Assembly: GCA_944990035.1 (NCBI GenBank)
Contig: CALYLX010000139.1
Span: 186,001 to 250,000, forward strand
DNA: 64,000 bases
DNA from: Clitopilus passeckerianus
Lineage: Eukaryota > Basidiomycota > Agaricomycetes > Agaricales > Entolomataceae
Direction: 5' to 3'
The notes under the pieces are model-generated. The model did not search any database, was not told the origin of the DNA, and saw only the letters and a list, made by a program, of their open reading frames with translations. Both the position numbers and the translations under genes were made by a program. Positions 12,506 to 23,224 of the stretch are shown here, piece after piece (within the stretch, counting starts at the first letter, position 1; the number at the start of each line of letters is the position of its first letter).

Positions 12506-14133
12506 TCAAGAGGGTCGTCCAGCCAAATCTGCCATCGCCTGCTTAACCTCTAATTTCTCCATGACCGCACGATGAAGGCTAGATTTTTTCGACTTGGTGG
12601 GCCCTTCCGACCCCTGTCGACTGCCTTCGTCGGGGTGAGGAGTCGAACTTGAAAGCCCACTAGGTGCTTCGCTGGATGCTGCTGGTGGCAAGCGCTTCAT
12701 GTGTGAAGGCACGATGATTGGTGTCGCTCGTGGTGGAGGAGGCCACTGTCGTTTTGAGTGAGTATATGCACTTTGGAAGTAGGAAGGGTGAGACGTACTC
12801 CTCGGTTCGGTTGGTTGAAGTGCAAGGCTGCCCATGGTGGATAGTCTTTCTCCAGACGTATAATGTGCTCCTCTAGCAACTTGAGGCGGTCCATAAGAGC
12901 CACTGGAGGCGAAGGGACTGCGTTGCGCTTGTTAGAATCTCGCTTGGTTTTAGATGCAAATCTGCTCACCATATCGAACGCTGAAGTGTTTCTCGATGTT
13001 CTGAAGGCGTTCATCCGATGCGAGATCGGTAACTGCAATGGAAGAGCGTTCCCTACCAGCGTCAGTGCCATAAAGAGCAACGTCTTCGGTTTCTGTGGCC
13101 TTTCCTTTTCCCTTGTCATTGGATGGGATAGAAGGGTGGGCGACGGTCCTGCTCAAGGGACCCTCTTCGTTCTTTGCGATATCGTACTTCATCTGCACAT
13201 CCCGGTCGATTGGCTTTGCATCCACTCGAGCACAAGATGCTATGGGATCCGTAGAGGAAGACCCTGCATCAGAGCCTGGCTCGCCAGCACCCAAGGCAGC
13301 TCTCTTCTCTGCGAGTGAACGCAGAAATTCTGTACGATTCGAGGCGTCATTTCGGGCTCTGTTGCGTGCCAGGAATGCGGATATTTCATTGGTTATCTTT
13401 GAATGGGTGATGAGATTTATTAGGCTTTCAAACAGTGACTGTAAATGGTTCATACCTTGGTTGGGGTGCGAAGTTTTGCTCCTTCAGCGAAATGAGCATG
13501 TTTGAGCTTCCGTTCGTCAAGAGCAGCATTGTTTGGTAGCTCAGCTGCGCCGTTAGTGGAAGCGGTGTCTCTGGCCCGCACGCTACGTGGTGCAAGCCTC
13601 CGATATCGATACAGCAACTGAAGAAGTACTTCAGCGTGGTTCCGGAGAAATACGTATCTATAACGTACCGGTATTTGTTGGGCGAGCTTGCTCAAAGCAT
13701 CGGGTACTTTCTTTTGTTCCCATTCAGAGTTCATGACGAGCATGTCAGCTTCGAAGCCAGCCAGGGCCTGTGTAAACCCAAGTGCCTTCAGGAAGTCTTG
13801 AACGACTTGATCCCATGAATTTGCAGGCTCAAAATAGGAATTGGGAGTTGAAAAGTCTTTCGTCGGCACTTCATTCGTAAGGTTCCCATAGAAGTTGGAG
13901 GGTGCAGGTGCTTGTTGACTTGGATTGTAAGTTGTGGAAGCAACGCCTCCCAAGGAGCCCAGGTGGCCTGCTTGAGAATACTGGCCGACTTGGCCGGACC
14001 AGGGCTGGTGGAAGCTGCTGGAAGGGATAGCTGGTACGCCGTTTCCTTGCTGAGCACCGTGAGTCGCCTGGCCGTCGTTCGGCGTCCTCTGCCATGGAGG
14101 CGTCTGAACGTGTTGGGTATGAAAATCTGACAT
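12506..14133 (-). CDS. Coiled-coil protein with MBIP-like C-terminal motif
   Basis: Four exons: 13456-14133, 12970-13396, 12799-12917 and 12506-12745, 1464 bases, 487 residues. The first 80 residues are Gln/Pro/Ser rich. A middle helical region has repeated hydrophobic spacing (VRYRYVFLRNHAEVLLQLLYRY, split here as VRYRYVFLRN and HAEVLLQLLY). The part I recognise lies across the exon 2/3 junction: DERLQNIEKHFSVRY is followed shortly by MDRLKLLEEHIIRLE and PPWAALHF. This resembles the paired leucine-zipper segments of animal MBIP (MAP3K12-binding inhibitory protein), a subunit of the ATAC acetyltransferase complex. The rest is not alignable by eye, so the assignment is tentative and a fungal role is unknown. 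A Ser/Pro-rich tail ends the protein. Confidence 0.72.
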
Positions 14134-14219
14134 CAACGCGTTTCATTTGCGGCATGGAATGAAGGATTAGCTTCATGAAATGAAAGGGTTATAGTCATGG
14201 TTGTCAAACAACAAATATC

Positions 14220-14303
14220 TCTTTGCTAGTATATCGGTTAGTACACGCGCCTGTCAAGCTCAATTGATCGCGCGAAAGCTGGGTTCGACTCCCAGGCAGA
14301 GAG
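14220..14303 (+). tRNA. tRNA-Asp(GTC) with 12-base intron
   Basis: A seven-pair acceptor stem (TCTTTGC with GCAGAGA, one G-U pair) encloses a D arm with GTATATCGGTTAGTA, an anticodon stem CGCGC/GCGCG, and a T arm CTGGG-TTCGACT-CCCAG. The loop reads CTGTCA then C, giving anticodon GTC. A 12-base intron (AGCTCAATTGAT) sits in the standard place after position 37. The discriminator is G. One D-stem pair is mismatched. A T run follows about 4 bases downstream and is a likely Pol III terminator. Confidence 0.88.
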
Positions 14304-14846
14304 CTTTTTGTGTCAGGTTGATGAGCCTTCTGATTGTGTGTATTGTATAGCATCGTCCTTGGATTCCAAAAGGCGCGGCGTGCAGGCGTCAGGAGCTTAT
14401 TGAGAATGGAGAGTTACACTTCAGGTCAAGTTTCCATTCCTCGGGCCAACGCCGCGGGTTTCAGGCTGGATTCTCAGCCTGCGACCCCTTACACATCTGT
14501 ACGCTTTTATTGTTACCTACCTAAAGTCGACACACTTCGAACATGGATTCCACTAAGCTCGAATGGAAATTTTCAGGAGAGTGTAAACGGAAACGGCGAG
14601 TCTATTCTTTTTGTTGAACCTGCCTCCCTTTCATTGCCAAGGCGAAATTAGCGTCCTCAGGACGCGTTCTCGGCCCACACCTACATTCCCAGCGCCCACA
14701 AAGGCTAATTCGTGGCTCGTTTATGGCCAATGCGCATCAAAGAACAATAACTTGGATCTGAGTGACCAGTCACGTTGATCGAAGGTCCTTGCACACTCTC
14801 AAGCGACTTTACGACGTTTCTAGCCAATACAACGATTTCCTTTTCA
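14304..14846. other. Upstream region of MYND gene
   Basis: No supported coding sequence. It contains the tRNA-Asp downstream T run near 14306 and presumably the promoter and 5' UTR of the MYND protein gene. A frame at 14334-14651 lacks any recognisable product. Confidence 0.4.
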
Positions 14847-16200
14847 ATGGAAAGCTATTTAAACGCTCTAGATCTGAACGAGAAGGGCAGAACTTCAATG
14901 AAACAACCTAGCTCTGGTAACTTCAGCGAAATGCCCACTTGCATTGAAGACCCTGATCATCCTGACTTTGAATCAAGATCCAACCCCCATCGCTATCCTC
15001 AGGCGACATCTCCTGCTGAAATAAAGCGTGCCTCGCGCTATTACGCTAAATATGTTATGGGTGCTATGCTTCCATGCCCTTTGGAGGATATATCCGAGAC
15101 TCTGATGAAGTTAGCTGATGAGGCGGTCGAGAGGTCCTCCGAGGTCGCTTTGGCGGCTCATACTCTTCGGGCAAGAAATGGAGATGCTGCTTCTTGCATT
15201 CATCTAGGCCTCTGGTTAGTCAAGGCTCGGTTTTCAGACGATCTTAAGCTGATTGCACTCCACTTTTACAGCAAACTCTTCGGGCTCGGCACTCCCTTGG
15301 TCGTTCGCAAGGCCCAGGGATTCTTCAACCTAGCGATCAAGCTGGCAGCTGCTTCATCTTCTGCTACCTGCGCGACAGCATCGATTGCATACGCACTAAT
15401 ACTCGCAACCTTGTACATGGCACCTCATACGGCTGCGCCAGAACACAACCTCGTTGACAGAGATGACGTCTTAGAAGGCTTGGGCCTCGCAGCTAAATCC
15501 GTTCATCATCTCCATGGAAAGGCTATCCCTGATTTCGTCTATGACTTTTGCAACTACTGGGAGCCCAAGATGAAGACATGGCCTGAGTATAAGCGATCTC
15601 CGGAGAAATGGAATTTCCCTCAGCTGTGGAAGCTGGTTCACGAACAAAGAGCGGCGAAGAAGGCGAATGAGGCGAAGCTTGCCAAGAAACTGGAGAAGAA
15701 GCCTAACAGGTATATATGCGCGTCACAAGGCTGTGGCATCGAAGCCGAGTCAGGAAAGGCATTAAAAAGATGTACGTGTTCCAGTGTTTCTGAGACTGTT
15801 GACACTCATCGAAGATTTGGTTGTCCCTAGGCTCCGGAAAATGTCAAGAGGACAGAAAACCATATTATTGTTCCTCCGAATGCCAGAAAAAGGTGAATAT
15901 TCTCAACCTCTCTACCAGATCATGACCTTGACGTCTTCACAGGATTGGCCACACCACAAGGCTTTCTGCAGGGCAGATGCCCCGGCCCGTCCACCGATTG
16001 CGACTCCTAAGAAAGGCACAGACTACGATTTTGAGGTCTTCTTCAAGGGCTTGCCCAACAGCGATGCAGATATAATACGAACGGTCACGAGTACGACTGG
16101 GAAGCAGTATCGCATCAAAGGTCCACGGGAAGGCGTTATGGGTATTGTGACGATTCAGGATGCAGCTCCCGGCCAGGGGGTCCGTGTGAAGTCCTTGTAA
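14847..16200 (+). CDS. MYND zinc-finger protein with helical repeat-like N-terminal region
   Basis: Exons 14847-15771, 15831-15892 and 15943-16200, 1245 bases, 414 residues. The first ATG of the frame is at 14847. The C-terminal third carries a MYND finger built across all three exons: CASQGCGIEAESG, then KRCSGKCQ, YYCSSECQKKDWPHHKAFC. This gives the family's C-x4-C spacing and the final C-x3-C-x7-H-x3-C. MYND domains bind proline-rich partner peptides. The N-terminal 270 residues are helical and Ala/Leu rich, with segments such as ARNGDAASCIHLGLWLVKA that look like SEL1/TPR-type repeats; that reading is inference. A basic KKANEAKLAKKLEKK helix joins the parts. Proteins of this layout are numerous in Agaricomycetes and mostly uncharacterised. 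Confidence 0.85.
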
Positions 16201-16567
16201 AACAAACACCCTGTTTCTTCAACAACGTCTCGACTTTAGCATAGGCACTAGTTTAATTATATCGGACATCATGGAACAGGGGTTGATTCCGTTTAATAAT
16301 ATTAGATTAAGACACGAGGTATATATACACGATCAGGAGCAGGTACGAGAGACGTCAACGACATTATGGAAAGAACGTGTTCTCGAAAAGAGCGGATCAA
16401 GGTCAATTGGGAAAGAATGGACGACTCTGCAGTTAATTGAACTTCAGAATAGATATGAAAACAAGTGATACAACAATATGCTCATGATTGATGGAAGATG
16501 ACACCTGAAACCGTAAGACCCAGGACGTAAGCAGGTAATAACCTCGTAATCTGGCACTTTCCAACGA
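16201..16567. other. Intergenic between convergent genes
   Basis: The MYND gene and the eight-cysteine membrane protein gene end toward each other here. Only 3' UTR sequence is expected. No further gene seen. Confidence 0.45.
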
Positions 16568-18120
16568 TCATACTGGCTCACTGCCAGAATGGGCCCCAGT
16601 ACTCGAATATCCAGTTAAAGCAGCGCTTGAACCGCCGTCACTGGGATACGGTCGATGACCACTAGATCCCAAACGTTGCGGTTCCAAGGTCCTCTGTGCC
16701 GACTTCGTCATGGGTTGTGGACCTTGAGAGGAACCAACGGTAGCAGCATCTACGAATTGGTTAGAACATGCATCACAGAGGGAAACCTAGCACCAACCAG
16801 ACGGCATATATGGGGGTGGTTCCACTAAATCGTCATCGCCATGTTGAGCCATCAACGGTGTAGGTGCGAGGTGGGCTTGGGCTTCTCTTAGCCTGCGTTC
16901 TCGTTGGCGAAGCCACCAAATAAACGCGAGGAATATACAGATGATTGCGATGCCGCCAACGACACCTCCTGCAATAGGACCAGCTTTCGAAGAACTACTT
17001 GACGTTGTACCGTTGTCGGATTGAGAGTTTCCAGAGCCAGACGTTGGTTCCGCTGACCCAGTTTGACCGCTAGTTGAGGGTTGACCATTCCCACCAAATG
17101 TGATTATGGTAGTAACCCCATTGGAGGCAATAGTCGATACCTTAGTATTCGCAGAATCAGATGCAGCCGCATTGGACGGCTGGGGAGACGTTACAATTGT
17201 GTTCGGATTTCCTACAGCAGTCCCTCCCTGAGTAGGCGTATTTTGCGTATTCTGAGGGTTGGAAGACGTGGGGTTCGGTTGCTTTGATGTGGAGGAGGGC
17301 AGGGGCGCACCACCTGTTGATTCGCTATGATCTATTTAGAAAGGTTAATGATCGAGAAGGCTCAGTGCAGAGAGATGTCAGGTCAACGTACTGGGATCAT
17401 TCATAGCATTGGTCCAGTAGAATTGGGTGCCTTGATACTGATGCAATTTCGTCAGAACTTGAAGAGAAAATGGGAGCTCCCCAACATACCAAATCCAAAT
17501 ATGCGTAGTTAGGTATGCTCGTCCCGTCTGGAATTCTCGCCGGATACCTTGAGCCTCTCTCAGTTTCAAATCGATAGTTTGATCCAGGGAACATACTGCT
17601 TATAGTAGGTCTTCGAGCAAGCCGCGGTGTATTCAGGGTAACTGGGGAAGTTGTGAACTTTCGGAAATGCGAGAGAATGCATTTGTTTCGTACGTCAGGT
17701 AGTCCCTCGATTGGCAGCCAGAGCAGCCCACCATGAGGCTGAAATAAACTGAATTGCAAAGACACGGGTTGGCATCTTTCGCGGCAATTGGAGGGTACTT
17801 GTTATCCGGAGCGAGGACCCAAGGGGTGCCCAAGGCTTAAAGATGAGAGGATGGGCCATTAGCATGGTGACAATAACGCTGAGGCGATCGAAACTCACTG
17901 CTTGTACCGCAAGGCGCCGCCAGCTGTGCGGCCATTTCGCATGGGCTTTGACCCCTCATGTTGAACAGCTGAAATTGCCGTGAGTTCTTGCCAAGGAAGT
18001 TGTGTAAACAAGGTCGTTACCCAGTTAAACTGAGGATCGGTACAAGCGGCAGCCTAGCCAGAAGATTTAGTCAACACAACTGATCAACGACATCCATGAA
18101 TGTAGGTCTACACATACCAT
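16568..18120 (-). CDS. Single-pass membrane protein with eight-cysteine ectodomain (paralogue A)
   Basis: Nine exons: 18118-18120, 18021-18053, 17899-17968, 17694-17835, 17597-17641, 17490-17547, 17392-17437, 16798-17331 and 16568-16749; 1113 bases, 370 residues. An N-terminal domain of about 130 residues has eight cysteines with GQSPC, NPCLC, CSGCQS and IPNYAYLDL motifs. A Ser/Thr/Asn/Gly-rich stalk follows, then one membrane helix (AGGVVGGIAIICIFLAFIWW) with a basic stop-transfer and a cytosolic tail containing EPPPY, a PPxY motif. I do not recognise a named domain; the same spacing occurs in the gene at 25890-27199. The start is uncertain: an ATG-only first exon is the simplest model, but it gives no signal peptide. 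An upstream exon from the ATG near 18243 joined at 18141 is an alternative. Likely a surface sensor, which is inference. Confidence 0.78.
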
Positions 18121-18881
18121 TTTGGAGAGAAGGCGACTGACTACCACAAGCCCACAAAAACGTCAGAGAGGAAGAAGAGAGAAGTCAAGCCAGTAGCCCC
18201 AGACCTGGGGGAAACGACAACCGTTGAAGAGCGCTCACAAACATTTTCCGATTGAGTTTAGCGACATTCCACCGTTTGAGACCCTAGCAAGTTTTGATAG
18301 CCACAGGGCAGCGTCAAGGGAGTGTGACAGGCCATCAAAGCACGGCACTGAATTCGGAAGCAATTACCGTATTTAGGTATATCCATCAGTCAATCACTCG
18401 ATCGGCGATCAACGCAACATTTACCGTGCGAGACCGTGCGAGGAAACGAACGAGCGCTGACTCCTTAATTCTTTGAACACTTTCCCAAGCTGTCGTGCCG
18501 GGACGTGTTGAATGAATGAGATGGGAGACCAAAGGTCAATGCATTTAGCAGTTAAAGAACCGTCCTCGGTCGACGAAATGAGTCGGTGCCAACCGAACCG
18601 ATGAACTTAGTTGAAGCACCCTTCACGAAAAGCTGTTTCATTATTAAGACATGTGGATAGAATCATTGAAACGTCGGCTCACCCGTTGATTGATGTGCCT
18701 ATTATGCTTGAAGACAACTTCAAATCCTCTCAATCTGTAGCCGATTTTATCGGTGGACTGCAAAGATCAAGACGCTGGGATCCGCTATATTGGGCTGAAT
18801 GTCTTCAGGTGTCATTTGATTGTTCAGAATTCTATAAAATACAACAGTTTTGCTACAATGCTAGCTCAGGTCCGGCCTGAC
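18121..18881. other. 5' region of paralogue A and 3' side of the next gene
   Basis: It may hold an upstream, signal-peptide-coding exon of the eight-cysteine gene (a candidate ATG lies at 18243 on the minus strand). The rest looks noncoding. Confidence 0.4.
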
Positions 18882-21375
18882 CTAGACAGCTCTAAAATCA
18901 AGATGCTCATCGCCAGGTTCCCCCATCCTCACCAGGAGCTTCGCCGCCAACCTTGCACTGTCTTCGATTGCTTCCGTATGATGATCATTCAGACAGCGTC
19001 TATCTTCCCCCTTCCTCCCACCACGCTGAAACCCTGCCCGACTGCACGGATCTGATTCCTTCGTTGAGGAAGAATAAAGCAAAGGTAGCCTACCCCATGC
19101 ATGCATCCCTCTCTTTCGTACCCGCTGCAAAGCTTTTGGAGGAGGTTTGACTGAGCTTCGAGCAGTTTCATACGATTCGCAGCTCGACGATGAACCTTCT
19201 TCGTCCAAGGCAGAGGCGTAGATATCTGCAGCGGAGATAGTACCTTTACTGTTGGTCTGCCGCAACTGATGCAAGGGTGTCATGGCGAAAGGATCCGACG
19301 GATCAAAGAGTTCTTGGAAGGGATCCGCTCTGTCATCCGCCTTTCCGTGTACAGACGATGGGGATGATGCGAATTTCGAGGATTTCGATATTCGAGAGAT
19401 GCGTGAAGATAGGGACATGCGAGAAAAGCACGAAGGGGAGTTGAACATCATGCTAGGTTGCATCGCGATTTGAGTTTTAGAATCACGGTCTCGGCGTGAA
19501 GCGTGAAAGGCATCAATGAAAGAGGCGAAGCTAGCTTTCCTCGACCTTTCGACAACGCTCTCCTGCATGCTCTTCCTTTTCGATCGGATACTGATCAGGC
19601 TTGACTTCTTCCTGACTGGATCGGAATGCCGAGCTGGACTTGGGAGGTTGATCTCGGACGCAACCAGCGGCTCGTGTGATGGGTGGTGAGGAATGTGGAC
19701 GATGGTAGCGCGCCTCTCAGGGGTCGGACTGAAGCGAGCATGTGGGCCTTCAGGAATAAATGAAGCGCAGTTCAGAAAACGTGAATAAGGGGAAGGCGTG
19801 GATAGTTCTTGATCGTTCACCAACTCGACCTTTATCGGCTGAGGGGCAGCAGAAGGCGCGAAGGCTGGTACAGTGTGAGAACGATGGTTGCGTGTTCTTT
19901 GAGGAGGCCGCATATAGGCATGGAGGGGACTTGGCGTTGGTGTTGGGGGCGGACTACAGTAATCGTGAGATCGTCGCACCGGTGAGGAGTACGCTGGTGG
20001 AGGAGAATTGGGAACGGAGGATGTACAAATGGCATCCACAGCCGTCATAGTGGTTCGTGTAGTCGTGACTTGAATCGATAATGGGCGGCGTCGCGGGGCG
20101 CGTGCTTGACTCAGAATGTATGAAAAGTACGCAAGCAGAACGCAGAGTGTCGCGAAAACGGTGAAGACGATTTGCATCACACGCAGCATTGCCAGTGTAT
20201 GAGCTACCCATATTTCTGAGCCAGAATAAGAGGCTGACGCCATAAGGTAAGCATTAGGATTTCGTCGGGGAGGTTTAAACTCACTATTATGGGGAAAGGA
20301 TAAGACGGGCGTCAAAGAACGCGTGAAACCAGCAACACTGAGGTCCGAGTGGTAGGACTTCACGAGGATCATGCTCGAGAGCCGTACTGTTGTAGATGCC
20401 GAGAGTAGAACCTGTCCGACGAAAAGCGAGAGTAGCATCCGGACACGGCACCCTTGAGGTAGATGATGGTGCACGTGGCCAAAGCCCACTCCTGAAGCAC
20501 GCTGGCGTAGATACTGAACGCCGCTTCGAGCTTTCCGGAGGACTCGGCGTTGCAAGGCCATAAACGTGCTACCTGCAGCGCCTGGCCGGAGTCCTGACTC
20601 GACGTCTAAATCCGAGTGAGCCGAGAACCAAGAGATCGTGGGGTCTCTGGACCTCCGCGCATTGGAACCAGGACGGGCAGCACGTAATCCACCAATAGGG
20701 GTAGGTGGTGGTGGCGGTGGCAAGTAAAACGGGTTAAGTGGAGGTGCGTCGCATGACAAGGATCGCTTTTTGTCGCATGAGGGACGCGAGAAGGACGATG
20801 AAGTGGGTGAAGGGATGAGATCCATCAAGCGGACCTGGTTCGTCCGGGAAACATGTTGTTGAGATTCTTCATCCGTATAGCTCGATGGCATGCGGCAGAG
20901 CAGGAAGAAAAGTGTGCCCGGAAATGTGGTGAGCACGAAGGCCAGGTGGACAACGGCTGAGGCGAGACGTTGGCCTGGTACAAGGGCGAGAATGGTAGCT
21001 GAAAGGCTCGTGAATAACTACGAGGACCGGACAAAGTAGTTTAAACTTACAGCATAATGCAAGAATGCCCAGCATCAGAGTGCAGAAACGCCACCCGGTG
21101 GAGGAGGAGAGCAGATATTGAATCTGCAGAATGCCAACGGCAAGAGCGAGATCCAGCAGAACATGGGTTACCCACGCAGATGCCGTATGATGGTGGGAGA
21201 CAATACCAAGTACGGCATTGAGAACAGCCAGTGTGGTAAGCACCAGCGGGACCGTCAAACAATAGAACAATTGCATGGAACGACGACGGAACACGGAAGA
21301 TTGGGAGAGGATGAGTGAAAGTGAAAGCTGGAGCAACGGAGCGACTAGAAAAAGGGACTCGAGCGGGAGCAACAT
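18882..21375 (-). CDS. Polytopic membrane protein, seven-helix (GPCR-like) layout, long disordered tail
   Basis: Exons 21051-21375 and 18882-20998 give 813 residues. A further stop-free 69-base GT-AG intron candidate at about 20216-20284 would shorten it to 790. Hydrophobic segments: four in about the first 110 residues (beginning LLPLESLFLVAPLLQL), a fifth ending PGTLFFLLC, then about 130 basic, Ser/Pro-rich residues resembling a large third cytoplasmic loop, then two more (VGQVLLSASTTVRLSSMILV and TLAMLRVMQIVFTVFATLCV). The last 370 residues are disordered, with PPPAY early in the tail. The 4+1 / loop / 2 arrangement is that of a seven-helix receptor, but there is no STE3, STE2 or cAMP-receptor signature. 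The identity is therefore open. It lies downstream of the gene at 21483-22064 on the same strand. Confidence 0.72.
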
Positions 21376-21482
21376 CGCGCTTCGTGGATCCCACCACGAT
21401 GTACATCATTCTTATATCATTACGCTCCTGCAACTTCCTCGGCGGGTAGTCGTGGTTAGTGGACTTCTTTTGCGCCATCAGA

Positions 21483-22064
21483 TCATGATCGACTCTGCGA
21501 AGGGCCTACAGTTTGGGGGTTTAAGGGGACGACAGGGACTGTTGAGTCTTCCCGGTGTTCAACATATCGACTGCTGACAGGTTCATGTCGCACTTTCTTC
21601 CTCGTTGCTAGAGTAACTCTGCGTTCCTCGTCGTTGAATGCGCCGGTGGCAGCACATGACAGGACATCTTGTGTGACGGGATGGGTTTGTCCGGCTCTTC
21701 CACCTCGAATTAGAGAGGTCTGGGCTGGAGCGAAGAAGTTCCAACAGGAACATCCTGTTGCAAGAGCCGTTCTCGCAGAATACTGTCCGCGGGCTCGAAG
21801 TGATATAGACTGGGTGAAGAGCCTCAACGACAACCCGCACGCGAGCATAGACAGCCACGCGTCTCCGTTAGCGGGATTAATCTGCGCACAAAATAAGAAA
21901 CTTAGATATGAGGGAAGGCAATGAGCAAGAGTTACCCACGTGTGTTGATTGCAGACTTGCTCGTGTTGTGGCCAAGAAACCTCCATGCATGCACTAGGCA
22001 CTGTGCAGAAGGGCACTACGAAGGTCGACGAGGAGAAGGCGAGGGCCAGAAGAAATGTCAACAT
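21483..22064 (-). CDS. Small hypothetical protein with signal-like N-terminus
   Basis: An ATG at 22064 opens a 193-residue frame whose first 18 residues are strongly hydrophobic (MLTFLLALAFSSSTFVV) and could be a signal peptide, followed by several cysteines. A 54-base GT-AG intron candidate at about 21884-21937 keeps the frame and has no stop, so spliced (175 residues) and unspliced forms are both possible. No domain is recognised. It stands only 107 bases upstream of the next start codon on the same strand, so it could also be a 5' exon set of that membrane-protein gene. Composition of the C-terminal half (basic, Arg/Val/Thr) is not typical of a conserved fold. Confidence 0.35.
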   Translation of the reverse strand: MLTFLLALAFSSSTFVVPFCTVPSACMEVSWPQHEQVCNQHTWVTLAHCLPSYLSFLFCAQINPANGDAWLSMLACGLSLRLFTQSISLRARGQYSARTALATGCSCWNFFAPAQTSLIRGGRAGQTHPVTQDVLSCAATGAFNDEERRVTLATRKKVRHEPVSSRYVEHREDSTVPVVPLNPQTVGPSQSRS

Positions 22065-23224
22065 CTGTCAGTCAACGGAGGGATGGTGAGCGGATACGCT
22101 CGAAGGGTCCGCCATGTGCCTGGGTTTGAATGTCGATACTTCGCGTGGGCAACGAAAAACCGCGGCACTTCTCGAAGGAAGTGTTTGGCCTTTTCTGGTC
22201 GATGATCTGGGCAAGGGTCGGCTTGAATGAACGCATTCAGACGCATTCTCGTCAAAGAAGTTGGAAATTTTTGATTCTGTGGGACATGTGGTGACGATAA
22301 GAGGACTCTAAATGACTATTTCTAGTTAGGGCCGAAGGGGGAAGGAGAATGACTTCATCCGCGGTTTAGGCGTCTTTCAGAAGGGTCAAAAGCATTAGAC
22401 GAAGCTTTCTTGAACTGAGGAGGCCCTGAACCTCAACGAAATGTATGACATGATTTGTGTTGTTGCAAAATAGGTCACAGCCTCTCATCAACAGCAACTG
22501 GTAAACATCTGAGGGAAAAGACTTGAATCATCCAAAACTTAGTAATTCACAGTAGAAATATACCAGAATCACAATCCAGGTCCACCACTTGGGGCGAGCT
22601 GGCGATCCGCGGGTGAAGAAGCGGAAATTTTTTGACTGCGCAAACTAGTGAGCATTCTGTAGAGTGTTTATTGCATCGCTCCCACCTGAACATGCGCATA
22701 TATAGAACCCAATTGACACCCCAGCATGAGAGTGCCATATTTTCAAGCTTGCACAATACGAAAACTCAACGAAAACTGGTAAGCCCGGAGATGGTTATCC
22801 AACGTTGAATGGGGTCAGTTTGCCGCTTTCTTGTGGGATCCAGGAGCTCGAATTCAGCCAAATATATTCTATTTCAGTATGTCTTCGATAAGTGCACGTT
22901 TTGCCGAAAGACACGAAGGCATGGACATGGTTGGGCTTGAGAGGGATATCCGATATCCGAACCGACTCTGAATTGACGGCATCACACTGAGCGCTAATCC
23001 AGCGCTAACTTGGCAAGCCGGGATATCCTTCTCTTGACATCGACCGAGGGTCAGGTTATGGGCGGATCTCGTCATAGTTCGACGAATGAGGGATGGAGTC
23101 ACACAATTAGTCAGGTAGCTGATGTATTGAGGCAAGGGAAGAAGAGTAAGATTTGGCTGATTGGAATCCCTCCATCAACTGTCATTTCCCATTCACGACT
23201 GTTCTCGAGAGGAAGGCATTCTAA
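22065..23224. other. Intergenic with GATATC palindromic motif
   Basis: No gene supported. At about 22935-23035 it holds a GGATATCCGATATCC motif followed by two AGCGCTAA repeats and another GGATATCC. The same core lies at about 9067-9082 together with GCGCTAAT. This may be the edge of a dispersed repeat. Confidence 0.4.
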
